A stretch of DNA of 64,000 nucleotides from Bacteroidales bacterium UBA5833 (lineage in GTDB: Bacteria; Bacteroidota; Bacteroidia; Bacteroidales; Lentimicrobiaceae): the NCBI GenBank assembly GCA_002433025.1, contig DJGZ01000020.1, positions 1-64,000 of the forward strand. Reading direction: 5' to 3'. This document shows positions 52,592-61,128 of the stretch, piece after piece (the stretch's first letter is position 1; every line of letters begins with the position of its first letter). The notes under the pieces are model-generated. The model was not told the DNA's origin and did no database searches. It worked only from the letters and a program-made list of their open reading frames with translations. The translations under genes and the position numbers were made by a program.

Positions 52592-54919
52592 ATGAAAAAC
52601 AACATATTAAACAGATTGTTCCGTCATGGAATGGCAGGTCTCGCCGCATTGTCCACAATGGGCACACCTTCCGGCCTCCAGGCACAGTCATTTATGCCCG
52701 GCCATGCGGAGGTCCCGTATTTTGAGGTCCCCGGAGGGGAACCGGAAACGATGCCGTTGAAGTCCACATCGGCAAAAGTGCGTATAGCCGGGATAATAGC
52801 TCACGTCACGGTAAGCCAGGTTTATCAGAACCGTGGCAATCAGCCTGTTGAAGCGGTGTATGTGTTTCCGGGATCCACCCGTTCGGCCGTGCATTCCATG
52901 CAGATGAAAATCGGCAGCCGTACCGTTACCGCAAAAATTGAAACCCGTGAAAAGGCGCGTAATGACTACGCTGCGGCGGTGCAGGAAGGCCGTTCTGCTT
53001 CGCTGCTCGAACAGCAGCGGCCCAATGTTTTTGAGATGCATGTTGGCAATATTATGCCCGGTGATGTGGTGGAGGTGGAAATCGCCTATACCGAAACCCT
53101 GCCGCAGCGCGAAGGGGTTTATGAATTTGTTTACCCTACGGTGGTGGGGCCCCGGTATCACAGAGGTAGTGGTGAAGGGAATGATGGTCCGGAGTGGAAC
53201 GCCAACCCCTGGCTGAATGAGGGCAAACTTCCGGCTTATACTTTTAACCTGGATTGCAGCATAGCCTCCGGTCTGCCCCTAAGGGAGGTAAGGTGTACTT
53301 CGCACCAGGTTGAGGTGAATTACAAAGACGGGAATTCAGCCTCGGTAAAGCTGGGAAACAACGAATTACACGGCGGCAACAGGGATTTTATCCTGCAGTA
53401 CCGCCTGGGGGGCGAAGGCGTGGAAAGCGGTGTCTGGCTTTACAGTGATGGCGATGAGAATTATTTTATGGCGAGCATTCAGCCACCGGCCCGTGTGGAG
53501 GCGGAGCTGATCCCTCCCCGCGAATACATTTTTATTGTGGATGTGTCGGGATCTATGTACGGTTTCCCGCTGCAGGTTTCCAAAAAGCTGATTTCCGGGC
53601 TGCTGAAGGGGTTGAAGCCTACCGACCGGTTTAACATTATTTTCTTTTCAGGTGGTTCAGCCCTGTTTGCCCGGCAGCCTGTTGCCGCAACAAGTGAAAA
53701 TATTTCAGCAGCACTCAGGATGCTGGACGGGCAGAAGGGAGGGGGCGGCACGGAGTTGCTTCCGGCGCTGAAACAGGCTTTGTCCATGAAATCATCCGGG
53801 ATTTTTGCCCGCACATTCGTGATTGCCACCGACGGTTACGTTACCGTGGAAAAAGAGGCTTTCGAGCTGATCCGCACCAACCTGAATGAAGCCAGTTTCT
53901 TCAGTTTCGGCATCGGAAGCTCGGTAAACCGTTATCTTATCGAAGGGCTGGCCCATGCCGGTGCAGGCGAATCCTGCATTATCACCGGAGAACAGGAGGC
54001 AGCTGAAAAAGCCGGAAGTTTTTTAACGTATATAATCACACCCCTGCTTACCGGTGTCAATATTGCCTTCAATGAATTTCTGGTCTATGAGCCGGAGCCA
54101 GCTTCGGTACCTGATCTGTTTGCTTCGCGCCCTGTGGTGATTTTCGGCAAATACCGCGGCAAACCGCAGGGGAGTATCGTGTTATCCGGAAAGACCGGGA
54201 GAGGTGAATATGAAGTGCGGATTCCGCTTAGCCGGGCTGTTGTTTCATCAGATAATGAGGCAATTAAATACCTCTGGGCCAGGGAGCAGATCCGCCGGGT
54301 CGATGATTATGCAGGAGGTTATTCAGAGGTGCCAAAGGAAGTGGAGGAAAGGGTTACCGGACTTGGTCTCCGCTATAACCTGCTTACCAGGTATACTTCT
54401 TTTGTGGCCGTTGACAGTGTGGTAAGAAACGATGGAAGTCCGGTAGTCACTGTGCGTCAACCCCTGCCCCTGCCCGAGGGGGTCAGTGATTATGCTGTTG
54501 CGCAGCATGTTTCAGGGGTGCGCCTGAGCCGTTACAACAAGGCTGAAAATTCATCCATGGGCTATGCGGTTGCTGCAGAAACTTGTGAAGATATAGAAAT
54601 GCCGGCTGTATACCCGATGGTGGAAAAGATGCCTTCTTTCAAAGGCGGGAAAAGTGCGCTGGAACGCTTTCTCAGTAAAAACCTCAAGTATCCTGAAGAA
54701 GCGCGGAAAAACGGGATAAGCGGAGATGTTATTGTTGAGTTTATTGTGAATGCGGATGGTTCGCTGAGCGGGTTCAGAATTCTGAAAAAGCTTGGTTATG
54801 GTTGTGACGAGGAGGCATTGCGTGTTATCCGCTCCATGCCCGCATGGAATCCGGGAACAAAATCCGGCCTGAAGGTAAAAACGAGAATGGTATTGCCGGT
54901 GAATTTTTCCCTGGGTTAA
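52592..54919 (+). CDS. VIT-vWA protein with C-terminal TonB_C domain
   Basis: This 775-residue exported protein has a signal peptide (about 1-32), then a vault/inter-alpha-trypsin (VIT) domain (about 50-175; LKSTSAKVRIAGIIAHVTVS, VGNIMPGDVVEVEIAYTETL). A von Willebrand A domain follows (about 310-490) with the metal-binding MIDAS motif DVSGS at 317-321. The C-terminal 95 residues are a TonB_C domain (MPSFKGGKSALERFLSKNLK, GDVIVEFIVNADGSLSGFRI). VIT-vWA proteins are usually adhesive or scaffold proteins; a TonB domain on top is unusual. It follows the tonB gene by 160 bp and both share very similar C-termini with the anti-sigma/TonB fusion. It is likely periplasmic or outer-membrane-linked. 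Confidence 0.85.
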   Translation: MKNNILNRLFRHGMAGLAALSTMGTPSGLQAQSFMPGHAEVPYFEVPGGEPETMPLKSTSAKVRIAGIIAHVTVSQVYQNRGNQPVEAVYVFPGSTRSAVHSMQMKIGSRTVTAKIETREKARNDYAAAVQEGRSASLLEQQRPNVFEMHVGNIMPGDVVEVEIAYTETLPQREGVYEFVYPTVVGPRYHRGSGEGNDGPEWNANPWLNEGKLPAYTFNLDCSIASGLPLREVRCTSHQVEVNYKDGNSASVKLGNNELHGGNRDFILQYRLGGEGVESGVWLYSDGDENYFMASIQPPARVEAELIPPREYIFIVDVSGSMYGFPLQVSKKLISGLLKGLKPTDRFNIIFFSGGSALFARQPVAATSENISAALRMLDGQKGGGGTELLPALKQALSMKSSGIFARTFVIATDGYVTVEKEAFELIRTNLNEASFFSFGIGSSVNRYLIEGLAHAGAGESCIITGEQEAAEKAGSFLTYIITPLLTGVNIAFNEFLVYEPEPASVPDLFASRPVVIFGKYRGKPQGSIVLSGKTGRGEYEVRIPLSRAVVSSDNEAIKYLWAREQIRRVDDYAGGYSEVPKEVEERVTGLGLRYNLLTRYTSFVAVDSVVRNDGSPVVTVRQPLPLPEGVSDYAVAQHVSGVRLSRYNKAENSSMGYAVAAETCEDIEMPAVYPMVEKMPSFKGGKSALERFLSKNLKYPEEARKNGISGDVIVEFIVNADGSLSGFRILKKLGYGCDEEALRVIRSMPAWNPGTKSGLKVKTRMVLPVNFSLG

Positions 54920-54955
54920 AGTTTCAGGAGTTTCCCCGGTTGTGTTAAACATGAT

Positions 54956-54979
54956 AAGGCTGGTTTTAAACCGGCCTTT
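54956..54979. terminator. Hairpin between convergent genes
   Basis: AAGGCTGGTTT (54956-54966) pairs with AAACCGGCCTT (54968-54978), one G-T wobble and a single-base loop. It separates the VIT-vWA gene from the convergent peptidase gene. The T-run is short on both strands. Confidence 0.55.
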
Positions 54980-55004
54980 GTATTCTGATTGATACTCAGT
55001 TGTC

Positions 55005-56087
55005 TTATGGTCTGTAAGCAGCTTTGTGTATATCTGAGACTGAATTCAGTTTCCGTGGCGGATTCAGGTGTTTACCGAGAAAGCGGTAGATTTTCAGCCT
55101 GATTTCCTTGGCGGTTCTGGTGTCGATGCGGTCGAAGGAGTGGCCGCCCTCAACATCCTGAAATATCTCGTATTCAAACTTTTTCCCTTCAGCTTTCAAC
55201 GATTTTATCAAATGTTCCACTTCCAGCACATTCACATCATCGTCGTTTGTATTGGTATGGATCAGCAGGGGCGTTTTCAGTTTGTGGGCATTCCAGGCAG
55301 GAGAACGACGGCGGTATTCCTCCACGTTTTCCTGTGCTGTTTGACCCAGATGATAATCCGCGGAGTAAAGTGCCCTGTACTCATCATCGTAATAACCCAT
55401 TCTGGCAATCAGATCGCTGACGGGTACCCCGGCAAAGCAAACTTTGAAAGCGTCAGGATAGTTGAAAACATTCATCAGCGCGATCAGCCCTCCGTGGCTC
55501 CAGCCGATAATGCCCACCCTCGAAGCATCCACCATTTCATAATTCTCCACCATATGATCGCGGGCCGCCTTTGCGTCTTCAATTTCAAGTCCGCCATAAT
55601 CAATTTTCATCCAGAAACTCTTCCCATAACCGGTGCTTCCCCGGTATTCAGGTGCAACCACAATATAGCCCTGGGCCATTAGTTCGCGGATAATGTGGGT
55701 ATGATAGGTGGTAAAATCTGCATGCACGCCGCCATGCGGAAGCACAATCAGGGGGTATTTATCACCGGGGTTGATCCACCTTGGAATGAAAACATAGCTG
55801 TAAAATTTCAGCGGATTGCCGGCGCCCATGGCGGTGGGGTTTTTTACCCGCGCCGGGGGAGGGCCGGTAATGTATATTTTATCGATATAAGCCACATCCC
55901 CTACCCGCTGATACCAGAGTATATCGTCAATGCCTTTGGCCAGTGCGTCGAAACGGTGTTCAAGGTCGCTGATCTTTTGCATCAGCTCGGCATTTGATGG
56001 TTCCGCTTGCTGAGCGGCCAGATCAGCCCCGAAGCCAGTCAGCAGAATGGCAAACAGTGCCAGTAATAAGTATTTCTTATAATTCAT
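55005..56087 (-). CDS. Exported S9 (prolyl oligopeptidase-type) peptidase
   Basis: This 360-residue alpha/beta-hydrolase starts at ATG 56087 (MNYKKYLLLALFAILLTGFG, a signal peptide); the in-frame ATG at 56111 would place charged residues before the signal. It has the oxyanion-type PHGGVH, nucleophile motif GWSHGG, acid in NTNDDDVNVLE and catalytic His in EGGHSFDR. The S9 beta-propeller domain is missing; only about 90 residues precede the catalytic domain, starting with a short helix. It is therefore a compact S9-type dipeptidase or acyl-esterase. A TATTTTTG box lies at 56116-56109 on the minus strand. The gene is monocistronic. Confidence 0.85.
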   Translation of the reverse strand: MNYKKYLLLALFAILLTGFGADLAAQQAEPSNAELMQKISDLEHRFDALAKGIDDILWYQRVGDVAYIDKIYITGPPPARVKNPTAMGAGNPLKFYSYVFIPRWINPGDKYPLIVLPHGGVHADFTTYHTHIIRELMAQGYIVVAPEYRGSTGYGKSFWMKIDYGGLEIEDAKAARDHMVENYEMVDASRVGIIGWSHGGLIALMNVFNYPDAFKVCFAGVPVSDLIARMGYYDDEYRALYSADYHLGQTAQENVEEYRRRSPAWNAHKLKTPLLIHTNTNDDDVNVLEVEHLIKSLKAEGKKFEYEIFQDVEGGHSFDRIDTRTAKEIRLKIYRFLGKHLNPPRKLNSVSDIHKAAYRP

Positions 56088-56418
56088 GGGACATGGATTT
56101 GATCCAAACAAAAATAATACTTTCTGCTTTTAAAGGTATCCAACCTCCTGTCAGCAATCTGTAATTCAGGATTCCCTTGATTTGGTTTGATGAAATTCGG
56201 GATTTATTTACCTGTTTTCATCATAAATCAGCATACATATTAGTAAGCAAACTGTTCACTGTCAGGTTATATATTAAAGATAACATATCTAATTATAAGA
56301 ATGTGATAATCAAAGCCTTAATTAGACTGATTATATATAACAAAATCTCGGATAAATTCGCCGATTTGCTTCATTAGTAACAAATTAGTCTATACTTTTG
56401 CCGCAAAATTCAAATTGT
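56088..56418. other. AT-rich divergent intergenic region
   Basis: No gene is seen. It holds a -7-like box for the peptidase gene (minus, 56109-56116), an inverted repeat TCTAATTA (56288-56295) / TAATTAGA (56319-56326) and the TACTTTTG box of the mce operon (56393-56400). Confidence 0.5.
56393..56400 (+). promoter_or_regulatory. Possible -7 box of the decarboxylase operon
   Basis: TACTTTTG matches TAnnTTTG. The nearest TTTG (56365-56368) is 24 bp upstream, one base beyond the usual spacing. The mce ATG follows at 56419. Confidence 0.45.
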
Positions 56419-56829
56419 ATGAAACCTACACATATTGAACACATTGGTATCGCGGTAAAGAGCCTCGAGGAGAGCATTCCTTACTATGAGAAGGTGCTCG
56501 GACTGGAATGTTACGCTATTGAAGAGGTAAAGGACCAGAAGGTAAAGACGGCATTTTTCATGGTTGGACAAACCAAGCTGGAACTGCTTGAATCCACGGA
56601 TCCTGAAGGGCCGATTGGTAAATTTATCGAGAAAAAGGGCGAGGGCATCCATCATATCGCTTTTGCAGTTGAGAATGTTTCAGGAATGCTAGAGCATGCA
56701 GCCGCCAATGGCGTGCAGCTGATCGACAAGCAGCCCAGGCGCGGTGCCGAGGGGCTCGACATTGCCTTTGTGCATCCGAAGTCGACTTTTGGTGTACTCA
56801 CCGAATTTTGCATGCATCCCGAGAAATAA
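56419..56829 (+). CDS. mce: Methylmalonyl-CoA epimerase
   Basis: This enzyme interconverts (R)- and (S)-methylmalonyl-CoA. The 136-residue protein starts at ATG 56419 (MKPTHIEHIGIAVKSLEESI); an in-frame ATG-like start 21 bp upstream would lie in the promoter box. It is a vicinal-oxygen-chelate fold with metal ligands in the EHIG and EGIHHIAF segments and a C-terminal VLTEFC. It heads the mce-mmdA-oadG-BCCP-oadB operon, supplying the isomer the decarboxylase uses. The cluster connects succinate/propionate interconversion to Na+ export. Confidence 0.95.
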   Translation: MKPTHIEHIGIAVKSLEESIPYYEKVLGLECYAIEEVKDQKVKTAFFMVGQTKLELLESTDPEGPIGKFIEKKGEGIHHIAFAVENVSGMLEHAAANGVQLIDKQPRRGAEGLDIAFVHPKSTFGVLTEFCMHPEK

Positions 56830-56911
56830 AAATCACCCGAAATAGTAACGAAACGCACGCATTGCATGACTTTCATCCGGTGCGTGTGTTTAATTAAAAC
56901 CCAATTCACAA

Positions 56912-58471
56912 ATGTCTTTTGAAAGTAAAATTAAGGAGCTCCTCGAGAAGAGGGAGCTGGCTAAGTTAGGCGGAGGCCAGAAAAGGATTGACGCCCAGCA
57001 CGCCAAGGGAAAATTGACTGCCCGTGAACGAATAGAACTGCTTTTGGATGAAGGCAGTTTTGAAGAGTTCGACATGTTTGTTACACACCGTTGCACCAAT
57101 TTCGGTATAGAAAAGCAGGAATTTTTATCGGACGGTGTGGTAACCGGACATGGTACCATTGATGGCAGGGTAGTTTATGTGTTTTCACAGGATTTCACTG
57201 TTTTCGGCGGTTCGCTTTCCGAGGCATTTGCCAATAAGATCTGCAAGGTGATGGATCAGGCTATGAAAGTAGGTGCTCCGTTGATCGGCATCAACGATTC
57301 AGGTGGTGCCCGCATTCAGGAGGGCGTAAACAGTCTGGCAGGATATGCTGAAATCTTCGAACGCAATATCCTGGCTTCCGGTGTAATTCCCCAGATCTCG
57401 GCTATTTTTGGCCCCTGTGCCGGTGGTGCGGTATATTCACCTGCACTTACCGACTTTATCCTGATGAGCAAGGGCACCTCAAATATGTTTGTTACCGGCC
57501 CCAAAGTGGTAAAAACTGTTACCGGCGAGGTCGTAACCGAGGAGGAGCTTGGCGGAGCCATGGTACACGGTTCAAAATCCGGCATTTCGCATTTTGTGGC
57601 AGAGGATGAGCAGGAAGGCATTGCACTGATCCGTAAACTGGTCAGTTATCTTCCCCAGAATAATCTTGAAGATCCGCCTGTATTTCCGTGCAATGACCCA
57701 ATTGACAGGCTTGAAGACTCCCTCAATTATATTATTCCGGATAATCCGAATAAGCCTTACGATGTAAAAGACATCATTCATTCCATTGTTGATCAGAATG
57801 AATTTCTTGAAATCCAGCGACATTATGCACCGAATATCGTAATCGGTTTTGCACGCTTCAATGGCATGCCGGCAGGCATTGTTGCCAACCAGCCCAACTA
57901 CCTGGCAGGGGTACTGGATATCAACGCATCCCGCAAGGCAGCCCGCTTTGTACGTTTCTGTGACGCATTCAATATTCCTATCCTTACGTTGGTTGACGTT
58001 CCGGGCTTCCTGCCGGGAACGGCCCAGGAATACGGCGGAATCATCATTCATGGAGCCAAGTTGCTCTTTGCTTATGGTGAAGCTACTGTTCCAAAGGTTA
58101 CGGTGGTGCTGCGCAAAGCATACGGAGGCGCATACTGCGTGATGAGTTCCAAACACTTACGGGGGGATATCAACTATGCATGGCCGGGTGCCGAAATTGC
58201 GGTGATGGGACCCAAAGGAGCCATTGAGGTGCTGCAGAACAAGAAACTGGCCGAAATTGCTGATCCGAAAGAACGCGAAGAGTTCATCCTGAAAAGTGAG
58301 GAAGAATATAAAGACAAGTTTGCCAATCCTTACAATGCGGCAAAATACGGTTACATTGACGATGTTATTGAGCCCCGCAATACACGGTTCCGCATTATCA
58401 GGGCATTCCAGGCACTGGCCACCAAAAAGGACGTGAATCCGCCCAAGAAACACTCGAATTTACCATTATAA
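56912..58471 (+). CDS. mmdA: Methylmalonyl-CoA decarboxylase/propionyl-CoA carboxylase carboxyltransferase subunit
   Basis: This 519-residue subunit moves the carboxyl group from methylmalonyl-CoA to biotin. Two crotonase-like halves are visible: GGARIQEGVNSLAGYAEIFE and GPCAGGAVYSPALTDFILMS in the first, and NQPNYLAGVLDINASRKAAR with GAKLLFAYGEATVPKVTVVL and RKAYGGAYCVMSSKHL in the second. Length matches MmdA/PccB. Following genes encode an OadG-like subunit, a biotin carrier and the Na+-pumping OadB, so the complex most likely works as a Na+-translocating methylmalonyl-CoA decarboxylase rather than an ATP-dependent carboxylase; no biotin carboxylase gene is in the operon. Confidence 0.95.
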   Translation: MSFESKIKELLEKRELAKLGGGQKRIDAQHAKGKLTARERIELLLDEGSFEEFDMFVTHRCTNFGIEKQEFLSDGVVTGHGTIDGRVVYVFSQDFTVFGGSLSEAFANKICKVMDQAMKVGAPLIGINDSGGARIQEGVNSLAGYAEIFERNILASGVIPQISAIFGPCAGGAVYSPALTDFILMSKGTSNMFVTGPKVVKTVTGEVVTEEELGGAMVHGSKSGISHFVAEDEQEGIALIRKLVSYLPQNNLEDPPVFPCNDPIDRLEDSLNYIIPDNPNKPYDVKDIIHSIVDQNEFLEIQRHYAPNIVIGFARFNGMPAGIVANQPNYLAGVLDINASRKAARFVRFCDAFNIPILTLVDVPGFLPGTAQEYGGIIIHGAKLLFAYGEATVPKVTVVLRKAYGGAYCVMSSKHLRGDINYAWPGAEIAVMGPKGAIEVLQNKKLAEIADPKEREEFILKSEEEYKDKFANPYNAAKYGYIDDVIEPRNTRFRIIRAFQALATKKDVNPPKKHSNLPL

Positions 58472-58477
58472 ACAACC

Positions 58478-59374
58478 ATGGCAGAAATGAAAAGAAAATT
58501 ATACATTGCCCGTGCGGTTATAGCGCTGGCCATGGTGTTGATTGCCGGCCACGGTTACGCGCAAAGCTCCCTTGATCTCAGGATCAATGAGGTGCTGGTT
58601 ATCAACGATTCGAATTACGTTGACACCTATGGCAGGCGTAATGGCTGGATAGAAATTTTCAACACAGCATACAATACGGTGGATATTGGCGGGATGTACC
58701 TGACGGACGATCCGGCAAATCCAACCAAATACTGGATTCCCAAAGGCGATCCGATTACCAGTATAGCCCCGAGGAACTATGTCCTGTTTTTTGCCGACAG
58801 CATGCCAACAAGAGGAATTCAGCATCTGAATTTCAAGCTGAAGGAAGGCGGTTCCCTGGCCCTGTTCGAATCGAACGGCAGAACTATGATTGATGCGGTA
58901 AAACTGGGTCCCCAGAAACCTGATGTATCGTACGGAAGACTTGAAGACGGAGGCGTTGAATGGGGATTTCTGGAAAAGACTACCCCAGGGGCCAATAATT
59001 TCACAGGGGTGATTGTGACTGCCGGAGAAAAGTTTGGTGCAATGGATCCGTTCGGGGTTGGGATGGCTGTGATCGCGATGTCTGTGGTTTTTTTCGCTCT
59101 TATCTTACTTTATGTAGTATTTAAGAACACCAAAAAGATCTATAGCATTGATCTTCGGAAGTTATTCAGCAAACCCGAAGTAGAAGTTGAGGCACCAAAA
59201 CCTGCCGGGGAAGAGATTTCAGGCGAAGTAAATGCAGCCATTGCCCTGGCTTTGCATATGTATGTAAACGCCCTGCATGACCATGAGGAGACTGTACTTA
59301 CTATTAAGAAGGTGGCCCGGACATATTCTCCCTGGAGCTCCAAGATTTACGGACTCAGGAATGTTCCGCGCTGA
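58478..59374 (+). CDS. OadG-like subunit with N-terminal lamin-tail domain
   Basis: This 298-residue protein has a signal peptide (about 1-29, HGYAQ) and a lamin-tail-type domain (about 33-175; RINEVLVINDSNYVDTYGRR, GWIEIFN, IGGMYLTDDPANPT). A membrane helix (about 193-215) and a short OadG-like cytoplasmic tail follow, where OadG family proteins usually show AAI..A...Y (here EVNAAIALALHMYVNAL). OadG helps assemble the decarboxylase at the membrane. Ordinary OadG is under 100 residues; the added periplasmic domain is unusual. It lies 6 bp after mmdA and 47 bp before the biotin carrier gene. Confidence 0.8.
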   Translation: MAEMKRKLYIARAVIALAMVLIAGHGYAQSSLDLRINEVLVINDSNYVDTYGRRNGWIEIFNTAYNTVDIGGMYLTDDPANPTKYWIPKGDPITSIAPRNYVLFFADSMPTRGIQHLNFKLKEGGSLALFESNGRTMIDAVKLGPQKPDVSYGRLEDGGVEWGFLEKTTPGANNFTGVIVTAGEKFGAMDPFGVGMAVIAMSVVFFALILLYVVFKNTKKIYSIDLRKLFSKPEVEVEAPKPAGEEISGEVNAAIALALHMYVNALHDHEETVLTIKKVARTYSPWSSKIYGLRNVPR

Positions 59375-59421
59375 AAAATTGATTTATTCAGGGGATAACC
59401 CACAAAAAGAAAAAACAGAGA

Positions 59422-59865
59422 ATGAAAAAGTTCAAGTTTACCATAAATGGCAATGTTTACGAGGTTGATATCCAGAATATCGAAGATAACATTGCAGAAA
59501 TTGAAGTTAACGGAACCACTTACAAGGTGGAAGTCGAGAAAGCGATTCAATCGTCCAAAACGCCTAAACTCGTGCGTTCGGTTAGTGTGCCCAGCACCGA
59601 CTCGGCACCCAGCATTGCCAAAACATCCAGTCCTGCCGCTCCGAAAGGAACAGGAAGTGTAAAATCTCCATTGCCGGGTGTGATCCTTGATGTGCATGTA
59701 AGGGAAGGAGACAGCGTGAAGGTCGGGCAAAAGCTCATCACCCTTGAAGCCATGAAAATGGAAAACAACATCAATGCCGACAAGGAAGGCCGGATTGTTT
59801 CCCTGAAAGTTCACAGAGGGGATGCAGTGATGGAAGGTGATGTATTAATAGTGATAGGAGATTAA
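59422..59865 (+). CDS. Biotin carboxyl carrier subunit of the decarboxylase
   Basis: This 147-residue biotinyl protein (MmdC-like) has the biotin site EAMKMEN with Lys112. An N-terminal region (about 1-45), an Ala/Pro/Ser-rich flexible linker (about 50-78) and the biotinyl domain (about 79-147; SPLPGVILDVHVREGD, GDVLIVIGD) follow the usual order. It carries the carboxyl group from MmdA to OadB. It lies between the OadG-like gene and oadB, 3 bp before the latter. Confidence 0.92.
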   Translation: MKKFKFTINGNVYEVDIQNIEDNIAEIEVNGTTYKVEVEKAIQSSKTPKLVRSVSVPSTDSAPSIAKTSSPAAPKGTGSVKSPLPGVILDVHVREGDSVKVGQKLITLEAMKMENNINADKEGRIVSLKVHRGDAVMEGDVLIVIGD

Positions 59866-59868
59866 CGC

Positions 59869-61032
59869 ATGGAACATTCCGGAAACTTCCTGACCTTTGT
59901 TGGTGAACATTTGCAGCAGTTTTTTTCTTATACTGCTTTTGCCAATGTTACTTCGGGTCACCTGATCATGATCGCAATCGGCCTGATATTTATTTATCTG
60001 GCAATTGCTAAAGAGTATGAGCCCATGCTGCTGATTCCTATCGGATTTGGCATCCTTGTCGGAAACATCGCTTTTACACCCGGACTGAAACTGGGTATTT
60101 ACGAAACCGGCAGCGTTATGAATTACCTTTATTTCGGGGTACTACAGGGGGTTTATCCGCCGCTGATCTTTCTGGGAATCGGTGCGATGACCGACTTTTC
60201 TGCCCTGATCTCGAATCCTAAACTGATGTTGATCGGTGCCGCTGCTCAGTTTGGTATTTTTGGTGCTTATGCCATTGCGCTGTTGCTGGGATTCAGCCCG
60301 AGCGAAGCCGGTGCCATCGCCATTATCGGTGGGGCCGACGGTCCTACAGCTATCTTCCTTTCGTCGAAACTGGCACCCGAGCTGATGGGCGCCATCGCCA
60401 TTTCGGCTTACTCTTACATGGCGCTGGTTCCGGTAATCCAGCCCCCGATTATGCGCTTGCTTACCAACAAAAGGGAACGTTTGATCCGTATGAAACCTCC
60501 GCGCAGCGTTTCCAAAACTGAGAAAGTGCTCTTCCCCATCATCGGGATGTTGCTGACCACCTTTATTGTGCCTTCGGGACTTCCGCTATTGGGTATGCTT
60601 TTCTTTGGCAACCTGCTGAAAGAGAGTGGTGTAACCAAGCGTCTGGCTGATACGGCAAAAGGCCCCCTGATCGACATAGTGACCATTCTTATCGGACTAA
60701 CCGTTGGCGCTTCAACCCAGGCAACCACCTTCCTTACCGCAAAATCGGTCGGGATTTTTGCCCTGGGTGCTGCATCGTTCGTTATTGCCACTACCGCCGG
60801 GGTGTTGTTTGTAAAGTTCTTTAATCTTTTCCTTAAAGAGGGCAATAAGATCAATCCGCTGATCGGTAACTCAGGGGTGTCGGCGGTGCCCGACAGTGCC
60901 CGTGTATCGCAGGTTATCGGACTTGAGTATGACAAAACCAACCACCTGCTGATGCACGCCATGGGCCCCAATGTGGCCGGGGTAATCGGCAGTGCCGTAG
61001 CAGCAGGTATTCTGCTGGGCTTCCTGTCATAA
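59869..61032 (+). CDS. oadB: Na+-translocating decarboxylase beta subunit
   Basis: This 387-residue integral membrane protein decarboxylates carboxybiotin and pumps Na+ outwards. About ten hydrophobic segments are visible. Family signatures include MNYLYFGVLQGVYPPLIFLG and the Na+-site region GGADGPTAIFLSSKLAPELM, followed by AISAYSYMALVPVIQPP; a second conserved stretch is GLTVGASTQATTFL. It ends the operon and is followed by a strong terminator 24 bp after the stop. Confidence 0.95.
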   Translation: MEHSGNFLTFVGEHLQQFFSYTAFANVTSGHLIMIAIGLIFIYLAIAKEYEPMLLIPIGFGILVGNIAFTPGLKLGIYETGSVMNYLYFGVLQGVYPPLIFLGIGAMTDFSALISNPKLMLIGAAAQFGIFGAYAIALLLGFSPSEAGAIAIIGGADGPTAIFLSSKLAPELMGAIAISAYSYMALVPVIQPPIMRLLTNKRERLIRMKPPRSVSKTEKVLFPIIGMLLTTFIVPSGLPLLGMLFFGNLLKESGVTKRLADTAKGPLIDIVTILIGLTVGASTQATTFLTAKSVGIFALGAASFVIATTAGVLFVKFFNLFLKEGNKINPLIGNSGVSAVPDSARVSQVIGLEYDKTNHLLMHAMGPNVAGVIGSAVAAGILLGFLS

Positions 61033-61055
61033 TAATAAAAGTTTTGTTACATTTG

Positions 61056-61088
61056 AAGCCGGAACACCATACATGTTCCGGCTTTTTT
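61056..61088 (+). terminator. Rho-independent terminator after oadB
   Basis: AAGCCGGAACA (61056-61066) pairs with TGTTCCGGCTT (61074-61084) around a 7-base loop, followed by a run of T to 61088. Confidence 0.88.
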
Positions 61089-61128
61089 GCCGGCTTTTCA
61101 ACCGGGATTTCTCACACAATTATCGTTT

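Noticed and set aside
55068..55682. 204-codon open frame opposite the S9 peptidase gene
   Set aside because: Antisense shadow; no recognisable domain and no promoter or ribosome binding site.
57572..58156. 194-codon open frame opposite mmdA
   Set aside because: Antisense shadow of a strongly conserved gene.
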